A stretch of DNA of 64,000 bases from Chthoniobacteraceae bacterium (GCA_028293625.1 JAQGOL010000007.1:1-64000); one strand, 5' to 3'. Shown: positions 8,031 through 17,580, counted from the stretch's first letter. Notes: generated by a model not told the origin, from the letters alone. A program made the numbers and translations.

Positions 8031-8177
8031 GTCAAGGGGGCGGATTCCGCTGAACCCGGGAGCGGACTCTCCGCAGGCGCTCTGAACCTTGCAAACACTC
8101 ACCGCAGGCCGGCGAACAATTCTCCCCGAGCGTCCTCCCCGACCCGCTCCGAAAATCCAGCCACGCGGCTACTTTAA

Positions 8178-8607
8178 CCAAATCCGAGGAATTCGGAAAC
8201 TAAAAGAGGAGTTCGGCCTGACTCATTTGAAGACCGGCACCGGCTTGGCTACACCGCATATTGACCCTGGCAACTATCGTTTTTGCGCTTTGAGCAGATT
8301 GCTCTAAAAAACCACGCCACTAACTCTGCCAATAGTCCGCCGCGCCTTCCGGCCACGCTGACCCGCATCTGCAGCCGCTGCCATTGTTACATACCAATTC
8401 CGCGACGCCTCTAGCGTAGTATTATTACATCATCATTACTTACAGCGCATTAGATAACATATGGGAGACTTCTGAAAAAAATGGCGAATACTCGAAAATT
8501 AAACTGATTCATGAAATTAATTTAATTTCAAATACCCGTATGTTTATTTACTGCATTATATGCATCCGGATGCGTCCAGATATTATATGAGCCCGGATTG
8601 ACTATAT
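8178..8607. other. AT-rich intergenic region
   Basis: No gene is seen. From about 8400 the sequence becomes markedly AT-rich compared with its surroundings (runs such as GAAATTAATTTAATTTC at 8513-8529, itself an inverted repeat of GAAATT). It leads into the EF-hand protein gene, so it probably holds that gene's promoter. Confidence 0.5.
8562..8573. promoter_or_regulatory. 12-bp perfect palindrome upstream of the EF-hand gene
   Basis: GCATCCGGATGC is a perfect palindrome 35 bases before the start codon at 8608, within the AT-rich leader. It could be an operator half-site pair; function is only inferred from symmetry and position. Confidence 0.3.
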
Positions 8608-9036
8608 ATGAAGCTACCATCAAATTCTATTGCGTTCGCAGCAGCTCTCTTACTCCCACTTGCAACCTTTGCCCAAAGCTCCGGAAGTGGAACCTCCGGA
8701 ACTGGAAGTTCAACCGGTACCGGATCTGGTTCGGGCGCCAGCGGCTCAGCCACAGGCACTGCGGGATCCACTACCCCCAGTGCTGGTGGAGTAGCTTCCG
8801 GTGAGGCATTGTTCCGACAGTTCGATACCAATGGGGACGGCCAGATCAGTCGCGATGAGTTTCGCTTGGGATGGACATCCATGCATCAGGGCAGTGGCAC
8901 AGGCACATCGGGCACAGGCACATCGGGCACAGGCACATCCGGCACAGGCACATCCGGCACAGGCACATCCGGTTCAGGCACATCCGGTTCAGGCACAGGC
9001 ACAGGCACATCCGGTAGTGGTAGCTCGTCAAAGTAA
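8608..9036 (+). CDS. Secreted EF-hand protein with Gly/Ser/Thr repeats
   Basis: A protein of 142 residues. It has a signal peptide (MKLPSNSIAFAAALLLPLAT, then FAQ), a Gly-Ser-Thr-rich stretch (about 24-70), one EF-hand loop DTNGDGQISRDE (about 74-85; all calcium-ligand positions present), then a tail of pentapeptide repeats GTGTS/GSGTS up to the C-terminus. The single EF hand suggests calcium binding, or pairing with another copy. The repeat tail resembles extracellular low-complexity linkers or glycosylation targets. A strong hairpin terminator follows. Role unknown; a matrix or surface function is a guess from composition. Confidence 0.75.
   Translation: MKLPSNSIAFAAALLLPLATFAQSSGSGTSGTGSSTGTGSGSGASGSATGTAGSTTPSAGGVASGEALFRQFDTNGDGQISRDEFRLGWTSMHQGSGTGTSGTGTSGTGTSGTGTSGTGTSGSGTSGSGTGTGTSGSGSSSK
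8896..9012 (+). repeat. 15-bp coding tandem repeat (pentapeptide GTGTS)
   Basis: GGCACAGGCACATCG or -TCC is repeated at 8896, 8911, 8926, 8941 and 8956, then as GGTTCAGGCACATCC at 8971 and an expanded copy at 8986-9012. The near-identity at DNA level suggests recent slippage expansion, so copy number is likely variable between strains. Confidence 0.85.
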
Positions 9037-9050
9037 GCCCCTATTAATAT

Positions 9051-9080
9051 CGCCCTGCACAAATAAACTTGTGCAGGGCG
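9051..9080 (+). terminator. 12-bp hairpin after the EF-hand gene
   Basis: CGCCCTGCACAA and TTGTGCAGGGCG form a perfect 12-bp stem around a 6-base loop, 14 bases past the stop codon. There is no U-tract after it, so it may act as a transcript-stabilising or weak bidirectional terminator. Confidence 0.6.
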
Positions 9081-9740
9081 CTTGGGCGCTGGACTTGTCG
9101 TGTCTGCCTCCGCATCAAAGCCGGCGTGCATTTTTTCCGGTGTAATTTTCCAGAGGTGCTTTGGATGTTCACCAATGGATCGATCTGCAGGCGCAAGAAT
9201 ACGTCGATGGTATAAGCGCGAGTAGTTCAAAAAAGAATGGCCGCCTTCTTCGCAGTTAGCGAGCAATAGGCGCCCTTAAAAAGCAGTTAGCTTTTTTACT
9301 TAAAAAAGTTTTTTTGTTACTCCGTTCGTAGTCCTTCATCGGGTGTGCCGCCAATTGGATGTATTCCTACATAAAGGGCACTCCACCGGTTGCGCTGCAT
9401 GCCAGGAACTTCGCCACGCCGAAGTCTGACAGGTGAGAACCCGCAGGGTTCAAAGCCTGTAGCAGGCCGGTCGAGCCCGCCGGAACTAATTTTGTGCAGA
9501 GCCTGACCTAAAGGGCGTCGCAGCAGATGTTGCGATTCTTCCATACCGAAGGACACCGCGCCTTCCAGGGTCAAAACGCCTGGGTTCCCAGTTCCGGCAG
9601 TCTCGAAGACTCGAACGCCGGCTACACGCTGGGATCTTTTTCAGGGGCATCCGCATGCCGTCCACGGCTTATGGTGTACTGTCGATTCGCTGTGTGGCCC
9701 CCTAAAACATTGGGAACACCTTCCCGTCCACCCTTTATCC
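9081..9740. other. Gene-poor region
   Basis: Short frames on both strands (for example minus 9317-9574 and plus 9527-9766) have no signal peptide, motif or consistent composition. I see no supported gene here. Confidence 0.4.
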
Positions 9741-10010
9741 TCAGGGCACTGGACGATTACGATTAAGAGATTGGGCTTCTTGATGTATCCAATGGGCGGT
9801 ATGCCCGGCAGCTCGTCGTCTGCTGAGGTGGTTTTCCGCGTAAAAAGAATCTATCAGATCAGCATTGGCAAGCTGGGTAGCCCGGAGTTCCACCGTCATT
9901 GAGTCGAAGTTCGCCGAGTTGAAAGGGGTGCCGGGCACCACCTTGAGACGCTGATTCACGAAGGAAATGAGCGCCGGGTAAAGTGTGAAAAGCAGTTTAC
10001 CAGTGTCAGG
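9741..10010 (-). pseudogene. Gene relic of unknown family
   Basis: The minus frame is open from a TAA at 10011 down to 9741 (90 codons). Its first half reads like real protein (GKLLFTLYPALISFV, then LKVVPGTPFNSANFDSMTVE), vaguely like the C-terminal part of an atypical NAD-binding epimerase/NDUFA9-like protein. It has no ATG (only a GTG at 9959) and a stop directly upstream, so it is probably the 3' remnant of a decayed gene. Confidence 0.25.
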
Positions 10011-10259
10011 TTAAAGCAACATAGCGACATGCTATTGATTGTTAACAAAGAGTTAGCTCATGCTCTCTTCTTCGATGCACCGCTGCCTGAATATTGATAC
10101 CTGGCACGAAGAAACCAGCTCCGAACGAAGTCGAATTGGCGGCTCCGTGAAATTAGCCATACGGAAGCTGCTGCTTGCTCCGGGTGAAGATGAGCAATTT
10201 TACAATTCTCTTACGTTTACATGACAACTCGGGTCGGCACTTGGTTGACACTTGTTTTT

Positions 10260-10715
10260 ATGAAACTAATTCTCAGAGCCGTGGTGGTTCTCCTGGTCTG
10301 TGCAGCCCCCTTGATTCACGCCGCTTCGGACACAGATGTAACCCTCATCAAAGTGGAAAAAGTCGTCATCGAAGAAAGTGTGATCACCATCGTCGTCACC
10401 GAGGCGAAGACGCGGATCACATTGATTCGAGAGGATTACGATCCCGCATTTACCGGGGATACATGGCATGGAATGCCGGTCACGAGAGTTCAAGTCATCT
10501 CCAACAAGGCTATATTCACAATCAAACGAGGCGCTGAAGCCGCGCCAGGCGGGCCGTTGGAAAACGCGTGGCAATCTTCGTTGAAGACGGCCAGAGAATT
10601 GCAGGATGGAAAGGAAGTCGACCGTATTGCCTTCTATGAACCGGACATCGTCATCAAAGGGAACATGATTGATTCCATCACAGGCTCCGGGTTTCTCATT
10701 CCGAAGGTAAAATGA
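10260..10715 (+). CDS. Small secreted protein of unknown function
   Basis: A protein of 151 residues from the Met starting the signal peptide MKLILRAVVVLLVCAAPLIH (A-A-S cleavage); an in-frame Met 13 codons upstream adds a non-signal-like leader. The mature part is beta-rich (VEKVVIEESVITIVVTEAKT; DIVIKGNMIDSITGSGFLI). No recognised domain. It precedes the PTS IIA-like gene by 32 bases and could be cotranscribed with it. Confidence 0.6.
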   Translation: MKLILRAVVVLLVCAAPLIHAASDTDVTLIKVEKVVIEESVITIVVTEAKTRITLIREDYDPAFTGDTWHGMPVTRVQVISNKAIFTIKRGAEAAPGGPLENAWQSSLKTARELQDGKEVDRIAFYEPDIVIKGNMIDSITGSGFLIPKVK

Positions 10716-10747
10716 CTTGGTGGCAGAGCATTAGGGTGGAGTAGTTT

Positions 10748-11218
10748 ATGCGGATTCCGACGGCGCATATTGAACCTGAGCTGAAGGCGATCGAACGGTA
10801 TGACGCCATTCGCGAGCTTTTACGCCGGCTGGTCCACGCGGGAGCCCTTTTAATTACAGCGGAACCGGAGATCTTCGCCGCTTTCTCCGAGCGCGAGAAG
10901 GTGATGAGCACCGGTGTGGGCTTTCGGCTCGGGTTTCCTCACATTACTTCAGATGAAGTTTCGGAACCCGTGGTCGCGTTCGGCCGCTCACAAGCTGGTA
11001 TCGAGTTCGACTCTTTGGATGACAAGCCAGTTGAATTCATCTTTCTCTTTATTCTGCCCACAAACGGATTTCCCAGTCACGAACGTGCGCGTTTCATGGG
11101 CCGGATTGGTCATGCGCTCGGGAACCGCCACGCTCAAACCATGATGCGCGAGTGCTTAACAGCGCGCGAGATCGCAGATGCCTTGGAGCGGGCTTTCAAT
11201 GATGGCCCGGCCGCTTGA
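10748..11218 (+). CDS. PTS EIIA domain protein (fructose/nitrogen type, PtsN-like)
   Basis: A protein of 156 residues covering one PTS EIIA type-2 domain. The active-site region STGVGFRLGFPHITSDEVSEP places the phospho-accepting His at residue 65. VVAFGRSQAGIEFDSLDDKP and the FIFLFILPTNG strand are typical of EIIA-Ntr/Fru. It would accept phosphate from HPr/NPr in the cytoplasm. No EIIB or EIIC lies nearby, which favours a regulatory PtsN-like role over sugar uptake. Family members usually have a conserved HLxxLAxIAR helix; here SHERARFMGRIGHALG takes its place. Confidence 0.8.
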   Translation: MRIPTAHIEPELKAIERYDAIRELLRRLVHAGALLITAEPEIFAAFSEREKVMSTGVGFRLGFPHITSDEVSEPVVAFGRSQAGIEFDSLDDKPVEFIFLFILPTNGFPSHERARFMGRIGHALGNRHAQTMMRECLTAREIADALERAFNDGPAA

Positions 11219-11247
11219 CCCGGCAGAGGTATCTCGCAGGCGGGGCA

Positions 11248-14200
11248 TTATTCGGCGAGGAGAAGCTCGCCCCAGTTTTTGGGTTCCATCATCAATTCAA
11301 AAACGGCGTCATCCACGATCCCGGTATGCTGGTTGCTCCAGGAGGAACGGAGGCGGGTGCGCTGGCCGGCGGGATCGCCATAAGTGACACCGAAATCGCC
11401 GTGCAACGTTTGCCCGACTGCCGGAGCGAGCTCCAAACTCGCCAACGGGATAACCGCCTCGACCAAATAGGCATCATTGCGCTTTGTCAGTTTGATTTTG
11501 GCATCGGTTAGGACTGCCACATCGGCTACCTTATACTCGCGGATCACACCCGAGCTAAAGATCCTGGAGGTGCGCGGTTTGGTGTTGTCAGCAACCGGGC
11601 GATATACCACGGCCGTTGGTGTGCCTTTGAAATTACCGATACTTAGCCGCAGATCGCCCACCACGGCTTTGTCGCGTTTTGCGTCTGCTTTGGAATCGGT
11701 GCCGAGCTGGAAGTCAACGGTGTCGCCGCTGAGATACAAATTTTCCGGTTGCTCCGCGCCATTTACCCACGGCGTCGCATCACGCACATCCCAAGCCAGG
11801 TACAGATTTTGACTATCCCATGTGGCAGCGCAGCGGACAGAGCTGGCCTCGGTTTTTTGAAAGCTGATCGTTTCGGCACCAGCAAAATCCTGTTCAAGGT
11901 TTCCGGTGGATTTTGGCGTGAGCTTCTTAAGTATAAGGCGCCGGATGCCGACTGCGGCCTGCAGTTGCTGGTCATGAAATTTCTGCGCGTCAACCACGTC
12001 ATTGTCCGAAATCGACACGCTTGCGCCGGCAATCGCTTTCACCGTTTCAAGTCCCGTCACCTCAAGGTTCCAGTAAGCGGTCTTGCCCGCTTGAATGTAA
12101 AGCTTGCCGTCGGTGCCCAGGGTGACGCTGCCTCCGAAATCTTCCCCTCCCATGCCCGGCGGGCACTGCGACATATCCGCACCAGGGACGGCGGCGGCGG
12201 GCCACTTCACTTTCATCGGATCGCCTTCAAAAAGCCGGGTCAGATAAAAGCCCTCTTCGGTCAGGATATGCCATTCGCCAACGTTGGTCGGTACGACCCA
12301 GACGTTGCCAATCGGTTTCGACAATTTCACACTGCCCGTTGGGCTGTAAGAGCCGCGAATCATTCCGACCTGCGGCGGGCAGGCGTTGTGTGAACCGTGC
12401 ACGCCGACGAAGTTATCCGGATAGCTCCAGCGTTTTTTGCCGGTGCTGATGTCGAAGCAGTTAAACACGGCATGTGTCTCGCCGTAGTTGCCTGGTTGCA
12501 GGAGAAGCGAGCCGTCGGCCGAAGCCATTCCCGGCGAGGGAAGCTTTGCAGAAACGTTCAAGTCGTATTTTGGCGCGCCGCACGCGGTGAAGCCGTCGGG
12601 CCGGAAGAGCCGGTCAGCGGAGGTGAAGGTGAGATCCGAGCCCAGGTTCATATACCATCCGCTGAAGCGCACGGAACCATCGACGCTTTGAACTTCCCCG
12701 GGTTGTTCCTGCTCATCCCCGTTCGCGTCCGTCCATAAAAACGTTTTGGCACTCTTATCTTTGCCTTCGGGCCGGAAGGTGCAGCGCAGTTTGTAATCAC
12801 CCTCACCGAGCCGCTCAAAAATATTCACCTTGCCCGGCTCGAAAGCCCACTTGCTGGCGACCGCTAGATACAAATGCCCATTTGAACCGGTGGCAAAGCG
12901 TGAGTTCTCCATGCCGTCGCGCGTGATCACCGCCGTGACGCGCGCCCGGCCGCTTTGCGGGTCGAGGCGCCATTCGCAACCCTGGCCAATCATCACATTG
13001 GGGTCGGTCGGGCAAATCGCGCCGCCAAGTGCGCCGTAGCCGGTCGAGCCAAAAAACTCATTGAGGAGCTTGCCTGTTTTGGTGTCCCAAACGCTGACAC
13101 GCTTGGGCGCGCCATCACATTCCATGACCCAGAGTTTGCCGGCGGCGTCCACAGCCATGCTTTTTATAAACCGCATGCCATCCGGCTGCCACGGCCCAAG
13201 CAATGCGCGTCCGCCTTTGCGGCCGATGGTTAAAAGTGTCTCTTTTCCTTTGTGGACGAGCACCTGGTTGTCGGGATCGTTCTGCGCCGTATAGGTCAAG
13301 CCGTCAGGAGCAACCGTTTCCGCGATTTCCTTCCGGCCTTTTGTGCCGGGCGTCGGGCGAATTTGCACCAGCTTGCCTGTCCTGGGATTGAGCTCGGCGA
13401 TCATTTCGTCTTCGTAAAAGGCGAGTTCAAGCCTGCCGGATCTGAAGCTGACATTGTCCGCTTTCTCAGGCTTTACGGCGGTGTCCGCGGCCCAGAGCGA
13501 TTTGATTTTCAGGTCCGCGATGTCGCTGCCTTCCCATCCCACATAACTGCCATCCTTCGTATTTAGTTTATAAAGATTCGCTCCATCGGCGTCCGGGCCG
13601 GCATTCCCGCCCAGGACATAAAGCACGCCCGTGTCGACCGCGAGTCCCTTTACGCCGGAGATGCCGCCACGGTTATTGCCCCACTTCGGTTTGCCATCAA
13701 GGTCGCAAGCCAGCACCGACTTGCCGGCCTCCGCCCCGTTCCAGCCTAAAAAAACCTGTTGTCCTTCCGTGGCCACCGCCACCGGCACGCCATGGTCACC
13801 GCCCCAGTTTCCCGCGCCGTCCGCGCTGTCCCACGGTGCGACGCCGCCGTTCGCAGCCCAGCCGCGCAGTTTCAATCCGATGCCGGTGTGTGTGATCGCG
13901 TTCCATTGGTAGTCCGCAGTCGCTACCGGGACGCCGGGACGCGTCCACGAAGGGGTCGTGAGTCCGTCCCATTTGACGGTATGTTTGCCTTGGGTAAAGA
14001 ACGCGGCGTTGAGCAACTGGCGCACGACCTCGCCGTCCGCTTTCTTAATGTTCAGGGAGATGAAGCCGTCCGCGGGCATCGTGAACTCAATCGGGATAAA
14101 GCCCGCGAGTTCCTCCGACTTGATCAGGCCATTCCAGTTCACCACCGGAATCCCCTGCTCCATTTTGACTGGAAACTCCCGCGCATCGGCAAGGCGCACC

Positions 14201-14952
14201 GATTGTGTTTTCCCGGTGCTCTTCGCTTCAAGTGTCGCCGTGCCCCAGGTCCCGGCTGACATGAAAGTGAAAACACGGTCGGGCGTGATACCGGCCTTAA
14301 ACAGTTCCTTTACCGTGGCCCGGCCCCTGGTGCCGATCGTAAAGTTAGGTTCAAACGTCAGCGTGAACGAGCCTCCGGCTCTGATCGGCTCTCCGTTGCG
14401 CGTGAGCAATTTCCAGGGAATCGCCAACTCCTGTACATAACCCTTCCCGTTTTCATTCAGAGTGAACGCCTGCAATGCGCCGCCGGTTTTCTTGGCGTCC
14501 TCCACGACCCCTTCCTTGAAATCCTTCCCCTGCTCGATCTTGATGACATCCGCGCCGTCCTGGCCGCGCCACGCGGTGAAATGCTGGCCGCGTTCCAGCG
14601 GCGTTCCCGCGCCGGTGATGGTGCGGAATTGCAGACTGTCGCCCGCAAAACCGTAATCGGCGATCGTCTGGCCCGGATTGTTCAGCGGCGTATCGTCATT
14701 CCAACGGGCCAGCAGATAGAGGTACTCGGCATCATACTGCGCGTGAAGCCAGATAGCATAATGGTCGCGCTGCACCTCCGCATCGTCGCACGCGAAAATC
14801 CCGGCCGACAAATCCCAGTCGTCCACCTTGCCATCGACGGCCATTTTAGATGGAACCGGCAAAACCCGGAAGCTGACGTTTTCCGTCGGCGTGGCGCGGA
14901 CGGCCAGAGGGATAAGAACGGCGAGGGCGGCGAGGGCAATCGAAGGTTTCAC
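11248..14952 (-). CDS. Large secreted protein: CBM9-like, FlgD-like, beta-propeller, CBM9-like
   Basis: A protein of 1234 residues with signal peptide (MKPSIALAALAVLIPLAVRA, then T). Residues about 30-240 form a CBM9/DOMON-like sandwich (MAVDGKVDDWDLSAG; AEYLYLLARWNDDTP). About 285-350 is a FlgD-like Ig segment (FTMPADGFISLNI; GKHTVKWDGLT). About 350-1000 is a repetitive beta-propeller region with NHL/PQQ-like blades (GLAVDTGVLYVLGGNAG; SMAVDAAGKLWVMECDG; SNGHLYLAVASKW). About 1015-1230 is a second CBM9-like domain (SQNLYLAWDVRDATPWV). The two end domains suggest polysaccharide binding outside the cell. It precedes no close same-strand gene; the SGNH hydrolase gene lies 121 bp upstream on the same strand and may share its transcript. 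It is a family I associate with Verrucomicrobia and Planctomycetes; enzymatic activity is not evident. Confidence 0.7.
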   Translation of the reverse strand: MKPSIALAALAVLIPLAVRATPTENVSFRVLPVPSKMAVDGKVDDWDLSAGIFACDDAEVQRDHYAIWLHAQYDAEYLYLLARWNDDTPLNNPGQTIADYGFAGDSLQFRTITGAGTPLERGQHFTAWRGQDGADVIKIEQGKDFKEGVVEDAKKTGGALQAFTLNENGKGYVQELAIPWKLLTRNGEPIRAGGSFTLTFEPNFTIGTRGRATVKELFKAGITPDRVFTFMSAGTWGTATLEAKSTGKTQSVRLADAREFPVKMEQGIPVVNWNGLIKSEELAGFIPIEFTMPADGFISLNIKKADGEVVRQLLNAAFFTQGKHTVKWDGLTTPSWTRPGVPVATADYQWNAITHTGIGLKLRGWAANGGVAPWDSADGAGNWGGDHGVPVAVATEGQQVFLGWNGAEAGKSVLACDLDGKPKWGNNRGGISGVKGLAVDTGVLYVLGGNAGPDADGANLYKLNTKDGSYVGWEGSDIADLKIKSLWAADTAVKPEKADNVSFRSGRLELAFYEDEMIAELNPRTGKLVQIRPTPGTKGRKEIAETVAPDGLTYTAQNDPDNQVLVHKGKETLLTIGRKGGRALLGPWQPDGMRFIKSMAVDAAGKLWVMECDGAPKRVSVWDTKTGKLLNEFFGSTGYGALGGAICPTDPNVMIGQGCEWRLDPQSGRARVTAVITRDGMENSRFATGSNGHLYLAVASKWAFEPGKVNIFERLGEGDYKLRCTFRPEGKDKSAKTFLWTDANGDEQEQPGEVQSVDGSVRFSGWYMNLGSDLTFTSADRLFRPDGFTACGAPKYDLNVSAKLPSPGMASADGSLLLQPGNYGETHAVFNCFDISTGKKRWSYPDNFVGVHGSHNACPPQVGMIRGSYSPTGSVKLSKPIGNVWVVPTNVGEWHILTEEGFYLTRLFEGDPMKVKWPAAAVPGADMSQCPPGMGGEDFGGSVTLGTDGKLYIQAGKTAYWNLEVTGLETVKAIAGASVSISDNDVVDAQKFHDQQLQAAVGIRRLILKKLTPKSTGNLEQDFAGAETISFQKTEASSVRCAATWDSQNLYLAWDVRDATPWVNGAEQPENLYLSGDTVDFQLGTDSKADAKRDKAVVGDLRLSIGNFKGTPTAVVYRPVADNTKPRTSRIFSSGVIREYKVADVAVLTDAKIKLTKRNDAYLVEAVIPLASLELAPAVGQTLHGDFGVTYGDPAGQRTRLRSSWSNQHTGIVDDAVFELMMEPKNWGELLLAE

Positions 14953-15073
14953 AATAAAAAATGCTTGGAGAAGGGGTTGAAAATCTTACCGGGGAAAACG
15001 TTAGGCGGCGGCGTTGCCTCCTGTGGCAGGGTGCCGTGCTGAAACCGTGGAATTCATGAGGGCCGGCGCTGAA

Positions 15074-16393
15074 TCAGTTGCCGTCCAATTGCACACGCGC
15101 CTCACCACCCGCCACGCAGATACTTTCAAGCCGTATCTCCTGTTCACCTTCTCCTGCAAATAGAGGTTGAATTTCAAGCGTGTGCGCGGCCGTGGGATCG
15201 AGTCCTTCGGCGATAACCTGCACATGATGACAATTTCCTTTCACCACATTCGCCAGTGAGCCCGCGTCAAACTCCGTGAGCGTTTGTTTGCCGTCGCCCG
15301 ATTTATGCTCAACCAGCTTCCCATCAATGATCACGCGGTACTTCGTCGACTTGGTCGTCGATTCGGCGAACAACATTACCATGCTCCCGCTGAACTTCAC
15401 TTTTAGCGGAGCCACGCCATCCGGTTCATCCTTCTTTCCCGTCGCGATAACCTCGTCGTCGAGCCAGCGCGACATGAGCATGTCGAAGTAAGCCGACACC
15501 GGATTGGGCAGACCGGCGCGCCATCCTTTTGGCAACGCGCCCAGGGTGGAAATGCGCACCCGCGCGTTTTTCATGTAAGTGTCAGGATACAAAGTCTTGG
15601 GCGGCACCGCGCAAACCTGTTTCGCCTTGATCGCGTCTTGAAACGCCTGCCAGGCCGCGTCCGCGAAGACGCCGTAACCCGCATCGCCCGGATGCACCCC
15701 ATCAAAAGGCCAGAGTTTTTGAAGTGTCGTATCCCCGTTTTTCACGAGTTGCTGAGCGAGCGTCACCGCGTCGCCGATCGCTGTCTGGTAAGCATCGCTG
15801 ATCGCATGATGCGCCGCCTGGCGAGTAAACCCATCCGTGTTCCCGCGTTGTACATCCCACATGAAAGGAAACACCACCTGCACCACCGGCGCATGGGCAT
15901 CCTGAATAATCCGGCGCACCAGCGACTCATAAGAGGCAAGGGTTTCCTGGTTCGGATCGCCAATGCCGTCGTTGGCGGTGAAATCAAGAAAAACGAGATC
16001 CGGCCGTCGCCGCATGACATCGCGTTCAAAACGGAAGACACCGAGCTGCGAGCTCGTGCCACCAATCGCGGCGTCCCAGAATTTGAACCGTGCATTGGGA
16101 TAAGCCGCCTCCAATCGTGCGGCAATCTGGCCGCGATACGACGTGATCAAGGGATCGCTGGCGTTGGCGCCCCACGTAAGCGAGGCTCCAAAGAAAACCA
16201 CGCTGAGCCGTTCGCCTGCTTTAGCGCGCTGATCAAAATCTTCAAAACCCGGGCTACCCGCCATCGCGACGGAGAGCGTCACGAGACTGAGGCCAACGGT
16301 TACAAGGAATGCAAAGCTGCGATGAATGATGGAGTCCAGGGGTAAAAAGTCGTTAACTGCGCCTCGTTTCGGAGGAAGATCGACGAGGCTCAA
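15074..16393 (-). CDS. SGNH/GDSL-type esterase, secreted
   Basis: A protein of 439 residues. The SGNH blocks are readable: nucleophile Ser71 in FFGASLTWG, oxyanion Gly111 in AAIGGTSS, Asn141 in FTANDG, and the catalytic pair Asp231/His234 in DGVHPGDAGY. A C-terminal beta domain (about 275-435) follows, as in carbohydrate esterases acting on acetylated polysaccharides. The N-terminus has a hydrophobic segment (SFAFLVTVGLSLVTLSVAMA) preceded by 25 residues. The frame opens with TTG, so the exact start is uncertain. It lies upstream of the CBM9/propeller gene on the same strand; together they could bind and deacetylate an external glycan (inference). Confidence 0.8.
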   Translation of the reverse strand: MSLVDLPPKRGAVNDFLPLDSIIHRSFAFLVTVGLSLVTLSVAMAGSPGFEDFDQRAKAGERLSVVFFGASLTWGANASDPLITSYRGQIAARLEAAYPNARFKFWDAAIGGTSSQLGVFRFERDVMRRRPDLVFLDFTANDGIGDPNQETLASYESLVRRIIQDAHAPVVQVVFPFMWDVQRGNTDGFTRQAAHHAISDAYQTAIGDAVTLAQQLVKNGDTTLQKLWPFDGVHPGDAGYGVFADAAWQAFQDAIKAKQVCAVPPKTLYPDTYMKNARVRISTLGALPKGWRAGLPNPVSAYFDMLMSRWLDDEVIATGKKDEPDGVAPLKVKFSGSMVMLFAESTTKSTKYRVIIDGKLVEHKSGDGKQTLTEFDAGSLANVVKGNCHHVQVIAEGLDPTAAHTLEIQPLFAGEGEQEIRLESICVAGGEARVQLDGN

Positions 16394-16563
16394 AATCGTT
16401 AGCTATTTTTTCCACAACGTCCATGCGATGAAAATATGCGTCGCGGCCGATGACTGCTCCGCCGTTAAAAAAACTAGTTGGACCGACGCAAGGCCAGTTG
16501 AGAACGGAGTGTGAAAGCCGCTTCCTGTTTCCCGGGCCTTTCGCCGTATTTGGTCAATTGCAT

Positions 16564-16597
16564 AAAAGCCCGGCTCCTATAAGGACGCCGGGCTTTT
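16564..16597. terminator. Bidirectional rho-independent terminator
   Basis: AAAAGCCCGGC and GCCGGGCTTTT form an 11-bp GC-rich stem with a 12-base loop, flanked by A/T runs on both sides. It lies 55 bases past the stop of the minus-strand PEP-CTERM gene, which it most likely terminates. Confidence 0.8.
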
Positions 16598-16652
16598 TCA
16601 GACAGTTACCCGCCCTCCAAAAGCGGCAGCCTATGCAACCAACGAGTTCAAC

Positions 16653-17279
16653 TCACACAGCTTTACGCCGGCGCGGCCGGCTGAAGGCCGTCATGGTGAT
16701 CATCGCCATGCCGCTCAGCAGCATGCCGGGTTCAGGCACCGGAGCTATGGCAAAGATCTGAATGTTGGCGTCAAAACGAGCGCGCGTGCCGGCCTCAAAA
16801 GGAGTAAATGTAAGAGAAGTAACGTTGAATACGATTTTACTGATTGTGCTGTCCTGAAAATCGTTGGAGGCAAGGCTGAAGCGCACTTTCTCGCTCACAT
16901 CCGTGAAGGTTCCACCGCTGTCGGCATTGTTCGTATTGCCGAGCCTAACCCGTAATTCAATCATGTCATTGGCGCCATTAGTCAGGAGATGAGCAAAGGC
17001 GTTGGCGGCAGTCGTGCCACCCGCGCCGACAAGGAGAGTGATCGAAGCGGGCGCGTCGCCGGAACTGTAGAAAGGAGAATCGCTTAATATTGTCACCGAA
17101 GCGTCCGTTCCGAAACCGTCCGTGGCGGTAAATTGAGCCTGATTCAGGACGACGGTGGAAGAGATGAATTCAATCGGAAAGAACGCGGTGCCAAGAAGAA
17201 TATCAGCTTTGGCGGGCATTACGCACAGACCAAGGAAGACGGCACTTGCCGCCAATTTTGGATATGAAAGTTTTAGCAT
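16653..17279 (-). CDS. PEP-CTERM sorting-domain protein
   Basis: A protein of 208 residues with an N-terminal signal (YPKLAASAVFLGLCVMPAKA) and a C-terminal PEP-CTERM tail: VPEPGMLLSG, a hydrophobic stretch (MAMITMTAF), then SRPRRRKAV. PEP-CTERM proteins are exported and then processed by exosortase, usually in bacteria that make exopolysaccharide. The middle is a Gly/Thr/Asn-rich beta domain of unknown type with no Cys pairs. Monocistronic, followed by a strong terminator. Confidence 0.85.
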   Translation of the reverse strand: MLKLSYPKLAASAVFLGLCVMPAKADILLGTAFFPIEFISSTVVLNQAQFTATDGFGTDASVTILSDSPFYSSGDAPASITLLVGAGGTTAANAFAHLLTNGANDMIELRVRLGNTNNADSGGTFTDVSEKVRFSLASNDFQDSTISKIVFNVTSLTFTPFEAGTRARFDANIQIFAIAPVPEPGMLLSGMAMITMTAFSRPRRRKAV

Positions 17280-17580
17280 CAGAGGTGTGAAAATAATTAT
17301 TAAGTAGTTAACGCATTTACCGGCCCGCCCTCAGCATTTTGAATGCCAATAACCGCCGCGTGGAGCTTACGTGCCAGCGGCCTTGCCGGATGCATCCCAA
17401 CCTGGCTAGAAAGTTTCACGATCTGCCTCGATGGCTGTCATGTTTTTGCCATGATGGCGATGGAACGCGGTCACAAGTTACCTAACCGAATAGGCGTTTC
17501 CCAGGAGACGCCTTTCATACGACAATGTTTTGTCCGCCAAACGGGGGAGCTTTATTTTCAGCTGAAAACCGTGCCATTCC
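17280..17580. other. Intergenic between divergent genes
   Basis: It separates the minus-strand PEP-CTERM gene from a plus-strand secreted-protein gene and so must hold both promoters. No consensus site stands out and no gene is seen. Confidence 0.4.

Noticed and set aside
7361-8098. 245-codon open frame on the minus strand
   Set aside because: It overlaps the membrane-protein gene in another frame, is Arg/Ser-rich without motif or signal, and is kept open partly by the 21-bp repeat.
9317-9574. 85-codon minus frame
   Set aside because: No signal, motif or plausible start context; overlapped by an equally featureless frame on the plus strand.
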